From the NCBI GenBank assembly GCA_963700475.1, contig CAVOXR010000005.1, forward strand, positions 62,001 to 126,000: a stretch of 64,000 nt of DNA. The letters are read 5' to 3'. The stretch's first letter is position 1. Every line of letters begins with the position of its first letter. The notes below the pieces were generated by a model. The model worked only from the letters and a program-made list of their open reading frames with translations. It ran no database searches and had not been told where the DNA came from. The translations under genes were made by a program, and so were the position numbers. The stretch comes from Prado023 sp963700475 (lineage in GTDB: Bacteria > Actinomycetota > Actinomycetes > S36-B12 > CAIYMF01). This document shows positions 1 through 8,783 of the stretch, piece after piece.

Positions 1-1378
1 CCAGTACACCGGCAGGCCCAGGAGGTAGGCGCCCAGGGCGAACAGGAAGGGTTCGTACCGGGCCAGCCCCTCGGCATCGCTGTTCGTGGAGTACACGATG
101 AACAGCACCGAGAAGACCAGGGCCACCCCGGCGATGCCGACGTCGCGGACCATCCGGCCGCGGGTGATGGCCCGCCCATCGGCGATCCGCCACTTGATCT
201 GGGCCATCGCCGAGAACGCGTAGGGGATCGCGCCGGTGATCCCGGTCATGAGGACCAGGGTGTTGAACACCGTGATCCCGGCAGCCCCCAGGTGCGAGAG
301 CAGGACCGCCGCGGTGGCCAGGATCGCGGAGACGACGATGCCGAAGGCTGGGACGCCCCGCCGCGAGACCCGGGCGAAGTGCTCCGGGAACAGCCCGTCG
401 GCTGCTGCGGCGTAGGGCATCTCACCGGCGAGCATCGTCCAGCCGTTGAGGGCACCGAAGCCCGGAGATGACCACGACCAGGGCCATCAGCGACCCCGCC
501 CAGGACACCCCGAACATGGACTCGGCCGCGGTGGCGAACGGCGCGGTGGTCGCCTGCAGCTCGGCGTTCGGGATGATCCCGAAGACCGCCACCAGTGACA
601 GCAGGTAGACCCCGGCCGCCAGCAGCGTGCCCAGGATCGTGGCCCGCGGCACGTTGCGCTGCGGATCGCGAACCTTCGCCGCAGCCACGGACGCCGACTC
701 GACCCCGATGTAGGAGAACAGGCACAGGGCCATCGCCCCGCCGATGGCCTGCCACATCCCCTGCCCGCTGAGGTTCCACACGGCGAAGTTGTCGGTGTCG
801 ATGAAGAACAGCCCGACCGTGGCTATGAACAGCAACGGGATGAACTTCAGGATCGAGGTCCACAGCTGGATCGTGCCCATGCTGCGCACACCACGTAGGT
901 TGATCGCCGTGGCCGCCCAGATCCCGGCCAGGGTCAGGGCGATCGTGGCCCAGGTGGCCTGGCCCTTGTTGATGAACGTCTCGACGTAGAGGACCCACCC
1001 GGTGGCGATCGCCGCGTTGCCGCCCCAGGTGGTGATCCAGTACAGCCACGCGTTCGAGAAGCCGACCAGGTTGCCGAACGCAACCCGCGCGTACGCGTAG
1101 GGCCCGCCATCGGCGGGCATCCGCCGGCTCAACGACGCGAACATCAACGCCAGCGCCACCGCACCCACGGTGGTCAGCAATAGCGCCACCAGGCTGATCG
1201 GGCCGTAGGACGCCAACGAGCTGGGCAGGGTGAACACCCCGACGCCGATGATCGTGCCCAGCACCAACGAGGTGGCCTGCGGCAGACCGAGCGAACCACC
1301 CTGCTGCGCGGGGCTCTCGCCATCGGGCCCCAGGGGGTCGGCCTGCCCTGCCGGGCCGAGGTCCACAGGCTCGGTCAT
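1..1378 (-). pseudogene. APC-family amino-acid/polyamine permease, frameshifted, 3' end beyond the window
   Basis: Membrane transporter of the amino acid-polyamine-organocation superfamily. The N-terminal 300 residues from the ATG at 1378 show the family's first-helix motif (GTIIGVGVFTLPSS, about residues 42-55) and seven or so hydrophobic helices. The frame then breaks. Removing one base from the CCC at 461-463 restores it, and the protein continues as GFGALNGWTM, then MPYAAAADGLFPEHFARVSR, typical of the middle of these permeases, and runs off the left edge of the window. The substrate cannot be read from sequence; the tight match around the break suggests the extra base is an assembly error rather than true inactivation. 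Confidence 0.8.
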
Positions 1379-1529
1379 CGTGCCTCCGTTCCGCCCAAGC
1401 GGCTGCGTGCCCTGAACGGCTCGCGGTCAGCCAGCGAGCCCGCAGACCCACGATCGCCCACGGGCCTGCGCGAACCGTACCGGCTGCATAGTGGCCCAAG
1501 GCCCTGCACACCCCTTCCGTAACCGTTAC

Positions 1530-1721
1530 AGGCAACGTGCCTTCTACGCGACCGCCGGGTACCCCGCGGTCACAGTCCCCTTGGGGCTTCGGGCCAGTGG
1601 CATGCCGACCGGGGCCACCCTGATCGGACGGCCAGGCACGGACGGGCAGCTCCTCGGCTACGCGCACGCGTTCGAGCGGGCCAGCAGGCTTCGAGTACCC
1701 GCCGACCTGCCGCCCCGGTAG
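1530..1721 (+). pseudogene. Amidase-signature family, C-terminal remnant
   Basis: About 63 codons read as the last part of an amidase-signature hydrolase: AGYPAVTVPLGL, then GMPTGATLIGRPGTDGQLLG, then an aromatic-rich YAHAFERAS ending. This block normally closes a protein of 450-500 residues, but the Ser-Ser-Lys catalytic core is absent upstream, where the permease promoter region lies. It is therefore a stranded tail with no activity expected. It is one of several such tails in the first 5 kb. Confidence 0.7.
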
Positions 1722-1758
1722 GCGACGGCGATCGTGGGACGAAAGCATTCCTCGGTTA

Positions 1759-2088
1759 TCACAGGCCGAGGAGGGCAACCATGGTGAGCACGGACAGGAC
1801 CGATACGCCCAGAGCCGCGGCGGCCACCAGCCGCCGCCCGGACGGGATGAGCCCCGCGGTCAGCACCGCTGGCCCGGCAATGCCGGCGACGACGCCGAAG
1901 GCCAGGGCGGCCATGTAGCCCAGCCTGATCCCACTGTCTCTGGGACGACCCAGACCCACGACCTCCAGCCGCATAGCCAGCAGGCAGCCGACGACGGTGA
2001 ACGCGCCGACGGCTGCAGCTGCGCTGCAGATCAGCACCCGTCCGGCAACTGGGCCCTGCGCCGTACGGGATGTCACCATGTCCGCCAC
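1759..2088 (-). CDS. Small membrane protein of unknown function
   Basis: A 109-residue hydrophobic protein with three or four predicted membrane helices (roughly residues 16-38, 55-75 and 83-107). I recognise no family. The displayed start is a GTG at 2088, with an ATG three codons in as the alternative. It stands alone, about 120 bp from the next gene in the same direction and beside the amidase remnant. Function unknown; that it is a real gene rests on the hydrophobic pattern and good codon use. Confidence 0.5.
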   Translation of the reverse strand: MADMVTSRTAQGPVAGRVLICSAAAAVGAFTVVGCLLAMRLEVVGLGRPRDSGIRLGYMAALAFGVVAGIAGPAVLTAGLIPSGRRLVAAAALGVSVLSVLTMVALLGL

Positions 2089-2207
2089 TGTGCCCTACTC
2101 GCGTCACAACGGCAGCGACCACAGTGGTCGGGTCCTGCTCGGGGCCACCACCAACGCCGGCACCTTCATCGCCGGACTCCTCGTCCTCGTCCCCGACACC
2201 CGGCGGT

Positions 2208-2657
2208 CTACAGCTCGTACCAGTTGTAGAGCCCGAGTCGGCGCTCACAGCCACGCTGCGCGAGCTGGATCAGGTCGGCCGCGAGCTGGCCGGAGAGCCC
2301 ATCGCTGACCGAGCCGCTCAGTTCAGCGGTCCAGGCCTCGATCAACTCAGGCACTCGTTCGGGGTGGATCGCTGCCACACGGTCCCGGAGGGGGTCCGAG
2401 ATGCGTTCGACAACCGGCTCGGCCATCCACGACAGGTCGCCCTCCGGGTCCTCCGGCATGTTCGGCCAGATCTGCGTGATCACCGAGAGGTCAACCGTTA
2501 CCGGGAGCCCCTCAGCAAGATCCGGCAGCGAGGTCAGGTGCGGCACCGTGATCATGTCGTGGGCGAGCACGTGATCGGCCCTCAGCAGGTCCTCGAAGTG
2601 ACCGACGAACCGCACCGCCTCGGCGTCCCCATCAGCGAGGAAGTAGATCGAACTCAC
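2208..2657 (-). CDS. Hypothetical cytoplasmic protein, about 149 residues
   Basis: The frame is open to 2720, but the best start is GTG at 2657, preceded by GGAAGG seven bases upstream; the protein then begins VSSIYFLADGDAEAV. It is acidic and soluble, with no signal peptide or membrane helix. The beginning (strand-forming SSIYFLADGD, a spaced acidic helix) and the tail ending in LYNWYEL do not match a family I can name. It has no clear operon partners. Confidence 0.55.
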   Translation of the reverse strand: MSSIYFLADGDAEAVRFVGHFEDLLRADHVLAHDMITVPHLTSLPDLAEGLPVTVDLSVITQIWPNMPEDPEGDLSWMAEPVVERISDPLRDRVAAIHPERVPELIEAWTAELSGSVSDGLSGQLAADLIQLAQRGCERRLGLYNWYEL

Positions 2658-2801
2658 GTCGCAGCCTTCCCACATCGAGCGCCATCCAGACCATCGTGGC
2701 ACACGCTCCACTGCCTGCACGGCCAGCTTGACCCATATCCACGCCCTCGTGGATGGGAACTAGCGCCTCGCCTGGTCGGCCACCCGCAGCTTCCGCGCCC
2801 G

Positions 2802-3006
2802 TCAGGATGCGGACTCGGGCGTCGCGCCGGCACTGTGGACGACGGCGTCCGCCCGACCGCCGTGCCGAGGAGGGTCAGGGATTGGGCGGTGGGGGCGGCG
2901 GGTCCGGCGTTGAGGGCCATGGTCTCGTAGGCCAGGGTGAGCTCGCCGACGACGTGGTGGCGGAGCCGTTTGGCGCCGGTGCCGTGGAGGCGCACCAGCC
3001 CCGCCC
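2802..3006 (-). pseudogene. MmyB-type XRE-family regulator, C-terminal remnant
   Basis: Reads VRLHGTGAKRLRHHVVGELT, followed by LAYETMAL and a short linker into SLTLLGTA, the closing segment of the MmyB-like ligand-binding domain found at the C-terminus of actinobacterial XRE-family regulators. The HTH and the rest of the sensing domain are missing upstream. A one-base slip near 2870 shifts the last residues into the frame ending ATPESAS. Not functional. Confidence 0.6.
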
Positions 3007-3037
3007 GGGGGCTCGCGGCCCCTACCCCCGGGCAACG

Positions 3038-3397
3038 TCACGTCGGGAAGGGATGCCTGTCGCGTGACGCCCGACGCATGAGCAGCCCGGCTCCGAGAGC
3101 GCACCACCCCAGCGGGAAGAGGAGAATCCACCCTGACCGCAGCAGTGCCGAACCCGTCTGGCTCACCTCGAGCTGGTCCGGCGCGGCCGGGTCGTCGGGG
3201 CTCGACAGGTTGCACACGAGGCTCGGCGGCCAGACCGACGCCGACTGGGAGCTCGCGCCGTAGCCACGCTCGTCGCCGACGGAGAGGCAGCGGTCCTCCA
3301 GCCCCCTGGCTATGCCGAATGCACCGACTCCCCAGACGATGAACCCCACCACGACCCACGCGAGGGCAGCGGTGGCCACCCCCCTCCTCGTGCCCAT
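3038..3397 (-). CDS. Two-helix membrane protein, unknown function
   Basis: A 119-residue protein starting at ATG 3397. A hydrophobic helix lies at about residues 10-30 and a second at about 88-108. Between them is a 55-residue loop with two cysteines (C37 and C62) that would face outside the cell and could pair. The end is basic (MRRASRDRH), consistent with a cytoplasmic tail. No family recognised. The frame continues upstream past the ATG but with lower coding quality, so the ATG is preferred. Confidence 0.55.
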   Translation of the reverse strand: MGTRRGVATAALAWVVVGFIVWGVGAFGIARGLEDRCLSVGDERGYGASSQSASVWPPSLVCNLSSPDDPAAPDQLEVSQTGSALLRSGWILLFPLGWCALGAGLLMRRASRDRHPFPT

Positions 3398-3546
3398 GCC
3401 ACGCAGGATAGGCCGTGACGACCGGCGGGGAGCGGTGCCCGGCGCCCGGGCCTCGCACCCCCCCGCCGGGTCCCGCTGCGGTCCCGAGATGTACTGCACT
3501 TCGCCGCCTGTGGACGCACTCTGGACTGGGGGCTCCCGGAGACGGC

Positions 3547-3783
3547 TCAGGATGAGCTGGATTCGAGAAGTTGCTTGCGCGTTGGGAGGTCGCCCCTGAG
3601 CGCTCGCTTGCCGAGGGGCACGATCAGCGGGCGCAGAAGCCCGAGCAGACCGTGGAAGTCGCCCGCGTAGCCCATGGTCACCCGTGTGCCGTCTCCCTCT
3701 GCTTCGAACCTGCGCCAGGAGGTCAGCGGGAGGGGACCGCGCACAGTCTTCCACGTCACCATTCGGCCCGGGTCGTACGCGCT
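3547..3783 (-). pseudogene. SRPBCC (polyketide cyclase-like) protein, C-terminal remnant
   Basis: The last 78 codons of a START/SRPBCC-fold protein: a strand pair around MVTWKTVRGPLPLTS, the conserved FEAEGDGTRVT strand and the closing amphipathic helix (GLLRPLIVPLGKRALRGDL). The N-terminal half of the fold is gone. The homology stops at about 3783, where an opposite-strand regulator fragment begins, so two broken genes abut. No function expected. Confidence 0.6.
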
Positions 3784-3961
3784 CACCGCGTCCGAGGCCG
3801 GCAACGCCCTCCGGGCGCAAGTCGAGAAGGGGCTCCTGGACCGCAACGCTGTCGATGCGGTCACCACGTCCGTCGGACAGCGAGGGGCCGCCACCCGTCG
3901 CGCCGCAAGCATCGCGCTGGCCGATCGCGAGGTCGAGGTGCTGCGCCTCTCGACCGGGTGA
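3780..3961 (+). pseudogene. HD-domain/LuxR-type regulator, internal remnant
   Basis: About 60 codons match the junction between the HD-type domain and LuxR HTH of actinobacterial regulators: an LTASEAGNALRAQVEKG helix, LLDRNAVDAV, then a degenerated linker and DREVEVLRL, the start of the LuxR DNA-binding helix bundle. The reading stops right after LRLSTG, so most of the HTH is lost, as is all sequence upstream. It begins where the SRPBCC remnant on the other strand ends, marking a deletion or recombination scar near 3780. Confidence 0.5.
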
Positions 3962-3990
3962 GGTCGTCCTGATTCGGTAGCCTGCAGGAC

Positions 3991-4428
3991 ATGCCCATCA
4001 CGCTTGAGAATGTCGGCATCGCCGTTCGCGACCTGGAAGCGGCGATCTCCTTCTTCACCGACCTGGGGCTGACCGTTCTGGGCCGCGACACTGTCAGTGG
4101 GGAGTGGACCGATATGGCGGTGGGCCTCGACGGCAACCACGCCAACATCGCCATGCTGCAGACGCCCGACGGCAACGGTCGCCTCGAGCTGTTCGAGTAC
4201 ATCCACCCCGAGGCAATCGAGACCGAACCCACCCGACCGAACGAGATCGGCATGCACCGCGTCGCCTTCTCGGTCGACGACATCGACCGGGCCCTCGAGA
4301 TCGCCGCGGCGCACGGCTGCCACCCGCTACGCGGCGTGGCCACCTACCAGGACCTCTACAAGCTTACGTATGTCCGCGGTCCCAGCGGCATCCTCGTGAT
4401 GCTCGCCGAGGAGCTCAAGCAGGTTTGA
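3991..4428 (+). CDS. VOC-family (glyoxalase/dioxygenase-fold) protein
   Basis: A 145-residue vicinal-oxygen-chelate protein made of two beta-alpha-beta-beta-beta halves: residues 1-70 (LENVGIAVRDLEAAISFFTD) and 85-145 (GMHRVAFSVDDIDRALEIA, ending GILVMLAEE). The strand-one position usually held by a metal-binding His is not His in the first half (NVGIAV), whereas the second half has HRVAFSV and a late Glu. The substrate is unknown; relatives range from methylmalonyl-CoA epimerase to antibiotic-resistance proteins. It starts at ATG 3991 and sits 48 bp before the DUF4287 gene, probably cotranscribed. Confidence 0.8.
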   Translation: MPITLENVGIAVRDLEAAISFFTDLGLTVLGRDTVSGEWTDMAVGLDGNHANIAMLQTPDGNGRLELFEYIHPEAIETEPTRPNEIGMHRVAFSVDDIDRALEIAAAHGCHPLRGVATYQDLYKLTYVRGPSGILVMLAEELKQV

Positions 4429-4476
4429 TCGCAGGCTGGACCCGTTCATTCTCGACATACGAACAGGAGCATCGTC

Positions 4477-4758
4477 ATGTCCTTTCAGGCCTACCTCGAC
4501 GCCATTGAGAAGAGGACCGGCAAGACCCCTCAGGAACTCCTCGACGAAGCCCACGCCCGCGGCTTCGGACCCGAGACCAAGGCCGGGGAGATCATCACCT
4601 GGCTCGCGGATGAGTACGGGCTCGGTCGCGGGCATGCCATGGCACTGGCACACGTCGTGAGGAACGGCCCAGCGATCTCCGAGAAGCACGTCGGCACCGA
4701 CGGCACCCACCGCGATGAGAGCACCATGCTCCGGCTGGACGGCATTGCCCAACGCTAG
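4477..4758 (+). CDS. DUF4287 domain protein
   Basis: A 93-residue helical protein of the DUF4287 type: FQAYLDAIEKRTGKTPQELL, then a middle helix ending in KAGEIITWLADEYGLGRGHA and the MALAHVVRNG helix. In many actinobacteria this module forms the N-terminal part of DUF4287/DUF5655 proteins. An AGGAG sits eight bases before the ATG. The stop overlaps the GTG of a broken acetyltransferase gene, so the two were once translationally coupled. Biochemical role unknown. Confidence 0.75.
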   Translation: MSFQAYLDAIEKRTGKTPQELLDEAHARGFGPETKAGEIITWLADEYGLGRGHAMALAHVVRNGPAISEKHVGTDGTHRDESTMLRLDGIAQR

Positions 4759-5056
4759 TGACCACGCCGCTCACGCGCGAGACGTGGCCTGACTTCGCTG
4801 CTCTGGTGGAGGCGAACAACGGCGTCTGGGCTGGTTGCTGGTGCATCGGGTTTCACCCCGAGGGCATTGGCACGGACAGCACGGTGGCGGGCAACCGCGG
4901 CGCCAAGCTGGCTCACGTCAGCAGCCGCAGCGCGGCGCCTACCTGCACACCGGCCGGGAAGACCTCTTCAGAGAGTTCGGTTTCGTTCGGGATCGTCGCA
5001 TCGCGAAGTGGCGTTGGGTCATGCGCGCGACTGTCCCCAACCGGACCGAGCGCTAG
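4758..5056 (+). pseudogene. GNAT-family acetyltransferase, internally deleted
   Basis: Opens with PDFAALVEANNGVWAGCWCI and GFHPEG, then AGNRGAKLAHV: the usual start of this GNAT subgroup. The acetyl-CoA-binding core is missing. After a shift to another frame it ends with AYLHTGREDLFREFGF and VRDRRIAKWRWVMR, the characteristic C-terminus. So both ends survive while roughly 100 central codons are deleted. The GTG start overlaps the preceding TAG by one base. Inactive. Confidence 0.7.
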
Positions 5057-5089
5057 CGAAGCCCAGCGCTACCCTGACCGGGCCCAAGG

Positions 5090-5731
5090 TCACGGGGTGC
5101 CCTTGCGGGTGAAGGTGAGGTGGGTGACGCCGCTGGGGGAGGCCACCGTCTCGATGTCGTAGGAGTCCTCGAGTGCCTCGAGACCGTCCCAGAGGCGGAC
5201 ACCGCGCCCGAGGAGGATCGGGACCTGGACCAGGTGCATGTGGTCCACGAGCCCCGCGGTCAGGAAGTCGCGGACCACGGTGGGGCCGCCGCCGATTCGG
5301 ACGTCCTGCCCATCGGCTGCCGCGCGAGCCGTTGCCAGCGCCTCGGCCGGGGTGGCCTCGAGGAAGTGGAACGTGGTCCCGCCCTCCATCACGATCGAGG
5401 GCCGGGGGCGGTGGGTGAGCACGAAAGTTGGGGTGTGGAACGGCGGGTTCGGGCCCCACCAGCCTTCCCAGTCCGGTTCGTCCTGCCACCCGGGCGGACC
5501 GAACTTGTTGGCGCCCATGATCTCGGCGCCGATCCCAGGGCCATGGCGCTGCGCGAAGGCGTTGTCGACCCCATCGCTACCGCTCGGGTCCCAGAACCTG
5601 GTACCGAACATCCACTCGTGGAGCCGCTGGCCCGCATGTCCGAAGGGGGTTTCGGCGGACTGCGGCTCGCCGGTGGCGAACCCATCGAGGGAGATGGACA
5701 AGTTGTGGATCCGTGTCAGTGACATCCGCAC
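5090..5731 (-). CDS. Dihydrofolate reductase-family protein (RibD C-terminal-like)
   Basis: A 213-residue NADPH-binding reductase fold. Family features are the first strand and turn ISLDGFATG, the EIMGANKFG helix, the ATARAAADGQDVRIGGGP segment (cofactor phosphate loop) and the LVDHMHLVQVPILLGRGVRL strand near the end. Members are related to the reductase half of RibD and to DHFR, but most standalone copies have no known substrate. ATG start at 5731. The neighbouring DUF1801 gene is in the same direction 40 bp upstream; the pair may be one transcript. Confidence 0.82.
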   Translation of the reverse strand: MRMSLTRIHNLSISLDGFATGEPQSAETPFGHAGQRLHEWMFGTRFWDPSGSDGVDNAFAQRHGPGIGAEIMGANKFGPPGWQDEPDWEGWWGPNPPFHTPTFVLTHRPRPSIVMEGGTTFHFLEATPAEALATARAAADGQDVRIGGGPTVVRDFLTAGLVDHMHLVQVPILLGRGVRLWDGLEALEDSYDIETVASPSGVTHLTFTRKGTP

Positions 5732-5771
5732 GCTCCTGAAGTTGGTGATTGTGCTGGGGGAGTCGGTGTGG

Positions 5772-6215
5772 CTATTCGACCCGCTTCATCTGGCCGTCCT
5801 GGGACTTCACGTTCGCGTACGACTGTCTCAGGATCTCCTCAAGGACCGGCACCTGGATGTCGCTCAGACGTTTGAGATACAGGCAGACACGGCTCGTGGT
5901 GTGCGAGCCGAGGCCTGCCAGCAGCTCGGCGTACCGGGCGGTGCCATCCATCAGGTAGACGGTGATCTTGCCCTTCCTCGGGTAGAAGCTGAGCGCCTGC
6001 GCATCTCCCTCGCGGCCACTGTCGTACCGGTAGTGGTAGCTGTCGAACCCGATCGTGGCGACGTTCCACACACGCGGCTCATGCCCGCTGATGCGCTGCA
6101 TGAGCGCCACCAGCGCTCGACTGTCGGCGGCGGTCTGCTCGTCTCCGAGCGCGGCGATGACGTCGTCGGCGGAGCGCTCGCTCGGAACGTTCTTCGCTGG
6201 CTGGGCCATCCGCAA
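5772..6215 (-). CDS. DUF1801 domain protein
   Basis: A 147-residue protein with the DUF1801 (YdhG-like) fold: the RALVALMQRISGHEPRVWN helix, the aromatic WNVATIGFDSYHYRYDSG strand, the ALSFYPRKGKITVYL strand and the C-terminal LKRLSDIQVPVLEEIL helix. Members resemble the frataxin/iron-chaperone fold, but this clade has no assigned role. It lies upstream of the DHFR-family gene in the same direction. Confidence 0.78.
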   Translation of the reverse strand: MRMAQPAKNVPSERSADDVIAALGDEQTAADSRALVALMQRISGHEPRVWNVATIGFDSYHYRYDSGREGDAQALSFYPRKGKITVYLMDGTARYAELLAGLGSHTTSRVCLYLKRLSDIQVPVLEEILRQSYANVKSQDGQMKRVE

Positions 6216-6414
6216 AGCGTAGGGTGCGCCGCCCGGCTCCCGCGGTTCGGTCAGCAGGTCGTGTCAGGAGGGGGTGCTCCTCCACGCTGGGCTCGAGACG
6301 CGTTTCAGGACCATTGGCTCTGGACGGCGCAGTCGCCGGGGAGCACGGTGAGCGTGGGCCGTGATCGGCCGTCGTCAGGAGCGCGCCATCTGGGGTGGTC
6401 TCAAGCACAGGCAG

Positions 6415-7782
6415 CTAGGGGACGATGTTCTGGTTGAGGTGGAACAGGTTCTGCGGGTCATACATCCGCTTGACGTCGCGGAGACGCGCGTAGTTGGTGC
6501 CGAAGTTGTCCGGCACCCGCGCCTGGTCGTCCGCCGCGGCGAAGTTGATGTAGCCGCCGGCCTCGGAGTGTGGGGCGATCGCCGCGTAGTAGTCCTTGAC
6601 CCACGCCGTGTTGGCCTCGTTCTCGGCGGGATCGGGCCACATCCCCGCGATGACGGTCGCGAACGAGGCGTCCCGGTGGCCAAAAGCTGTCGCGTCGGCG
6701 GCCACGTCGTGGCAGGCCCCGTTGATCGGGTAGATGTGCATGGTCGAGTTCATCGCCGGCACGCCTGGGCCGTGCTCGAAGTGTGCGGCAATTGCGTCGT
6801 CGGTCAGCTCCCTGACGAAGGCGGCCTTCCAGTAGTGCTGCAGTCCGCGGGGGACGAGCCCGTCGAACAGGGCGTTCACGTCGGCGAACGGCATGACTCC
6901 CACCCCTTCGGCCAGGGGTGTGGCGACCTGTCGGAACGAGTCGATGAAGGCCCTGCCCTCGGCCTCGTCGCCGGTCCAGCAGTGCATCACGGCGCTGAAC
7001 GGTTCACCAACCCGATCCTCGGGCATGAAGGGCAGCGGGGGTGCCTGGTTGAACAGGGGGAAGCCCCCGTAGGCACGGGGGGCGTCGCCGATCACGTCCC
7101 GGAAGTGCTTGAAGATCGCTGGCCCGTCGGAGAGCTCGAAGAACATGGGGCCGGCCAGCACGGTGGCCACAGGGTGCAGGCGGAAGCGGAACTCGGTGAC
7201 GATGCCGAAGTTCCCTCCGCCGCCACGGATCGCCCAGTAGAGGTCGGGGTTCTCCTCCGCCGAGGTGGTCCGGACCTGGCCGTCGGCCGTGACGATCTCG
7301 GCGGAGATGATGTTGTCGACGCTGAGTCCATAACCGCGGGACAGGTAGCCGATTCCTCCGCCGAGTGTGAGTCCGCCGACCCCGGTGGTGCTGATGATCC
7401 CCCCGGGGGTTGCCAGGCCGTGGGCGCCAGTGGCCTGGTTGACGTCGTTCCACGTCGCCCCGCCCTGGGCATATGCGATGCGTGTCGCGGGATCGACGCG
7501 CACCTGGCGCATCCCGGACAGGTCCGCGACGACAGCACCGTCGGCTGTGCCGAACCCGGGCACGCTGTGGGAGCCGCCACGCACGGCCAGGTCGGCACCG
7601 GACTCGCGTGCGAAGTCCACCACGGCGGCGACGTCTGCGGTCGAGGAGCACCGTGCCACCGCCTCCGGTCGGCGATCGATCATGAAGTTGTAGACCTTGC
7701 GCGCCTCGTCGTAGCCATCGTCGTCGGCTGTGATCACCGGGCCGTTCACCTGCGTGCGAAGCGTCTCAACGGACGTCATCAT
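6415..7782 (-). CDS. FAD-linked oxidoreductase, berberine-bridge type
   Basis: A 455-residue oxidase of the FAD_binding_4 plus BBE architecture. The FAD domain occupies about residues 35-210, with RGGSHS carrying His72, the expected covalent flavin attachment site, and the GVGGLTLGGGIGYL pyrophosphate loop. The position that is Cys in doubly linked members reads STTG here, so I infer a single histidyl linkage. The C-terminus has the BBE motif (YDPQNLFHLNQNI). Such enzymes oxidise alcohols, sugars or alkaloid-like substrates with O2. ATG ATG start with AAGGAG five bases upstream. Confidence 0.9.
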   Translation of the reverse strand: MMTSVETLRTQVNGPVITADDDGYDEARKVYNFMIDRRPEAVARCSSTADVAAVVDFARESGADLAVRGGSHSVPGFGTADGAVVADLSGMRQVRVDPATRIAYAQGGATWNDVNQATGAHGLATPGGIISTTGVGGLTLGGGIGYLSRGYGLSVDNIISAEIVTADGQVRTTSAEENPDLYWAIRGGGGNFGIVTEFRFRLHPVATVLAGPMFFELSDGPAIFKHFRDVIGDAPRAYGGFPLFNQAPPLPFMPEDRVGEPFSAVMHCWTGDEAEGRAFIDSFRQVATPLAEGVGVMPFADVNALFDGLVPRGLQHYWKAAFVRELTDDAIAAHFEHGPGVPAMNSTMHIYPINGACHDVAADATAFGHRDASFATVIAGMWPDPAENEANTAWVKDYYAAIAPHSEAGGYINFAAADDQARVPDNFGTNYARLRDVKRMYDPQNLFHLNQNIVP

Positions 7783-8039
7783 TGACTCCTTGAATTCGGT
7801 GGGTCGGTCGTGGGGTTGAACATCGATCGCACCGGAGCCCGAACCACCGCCTGCGTAGCGTCGCCGAAGAGTCGCTCACCGCTGTAGACCGTTGCCCATT
7901 GCGCTGGACCCGTGGTGCCGGTCGCTTGTGACGCCGTCCAGATACCCGGCCTTAAGGGCGGCATACCCGCGGCGCCGATCACGATGACGGAAATCGTCAT
8001 GGGTTCACCGGAGGCTCAGCTGTCTCGTTCCGGTGACGT

Positions 8040-8630
8040 CCAAGCCGGCATCGGCGGTCCGCCCGGGCATCACGACGGCGGACGGGGACCCGATCGCCCA
8101 GCCCCAGCGGGAGGCGTACCCCTCGAGGCCCACGCCGTGGGATCGACGCCGCTCGACCTGGACAAGGAGCAGCAAGCTCGGGTTGACCTGCTCGGTTGGC
8201 GATCTGCGTGCCAGCCGTGGGACTTGGCGCGGGTAGACCGACGGATTGGCGCCCTGGACGACTACCCAGTCAACAGCAGGGTGCTGCCGACCCGGCTCGG
8301 TAACGTCCTGAGGGCTACTGAGGACCGCCTGGCCAACGCCGACGGCGACCTGGAGGGGTTCGTCCTACGTCGTCGCCTGCGGAGTCCGGCGCGGGTGGTC
8401 GAGCAGCACGACCAATTCAGGACTTGTACTGGACGCTGGTCTTCGTCGCTGGCTTCCTGTCGCTGATCACCTTCTACATGCTGCATGCGTTCCGGTGGCA
8501 GGAGCAGTTGGTGGTCGCCGCAGCGTTCGGCGCGTTGGCATGGAGCAGTTACGGAGCTGCGATCGCGAGTGCCCGGCGCAGGCGGCAGGGACCCCGACTG
8601 CATCTTGCTGAGCGCGTCTCGACGGCGTAA
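8040..8630 (+). pseudogene. Degenerate two-helix membrane protein gene
   Basis: Three reading frames join into one protein-like sequence. First comes DGDPIAQPQREAYPSRPTPW (about 8080-8145), then DLDKEQQARVDLLGWRSACQ and LPTRLGNVLRATEDR (8150-8415), then LYWTLVFVAGFLSLITFYML with a second hydrophobic helix (8424-8630). The step near 8418 is repaired by adding one base. TRLGNVLRA followed by a two-helix tail is a pattern I associate with uncharacterised actinobacterial membrane proteins. The start is lost; 7783-8040 shows no convincing gene. Disrupted, by decay or by sequence errors. Confidence 0.45.
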
Positions 8631-8783
8631 CTGAGTCCGGGTGTGGAGGTTCGTGCCGGGCGGGAACACTGCGCGGCTGCTCATCCTCCACCGTTGGCCG
8701 GCCCGGACTGGGCCCCGCGTAGGCTGTTCGCCGTCGTCGCAGGTGCAGTTCCGTCGGGCTTTGTCGCCCGCGAGGGGAGTGAG

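Noticed and set aside
6361..7785. A 474-codon open frame on the plus strand
   Set aside because: It mirrors the FAD oxidase on the minus strand, which has clear motifs and an RBS; long antisense frames are expected at this GC content.
7779..8000. A 73-codon minus-strand frame before the FAD oxidase
   Set aside because: No RBS, no homology I can recognise, and it overlaps the degenerate membrane-protein region; treated as non-coding.
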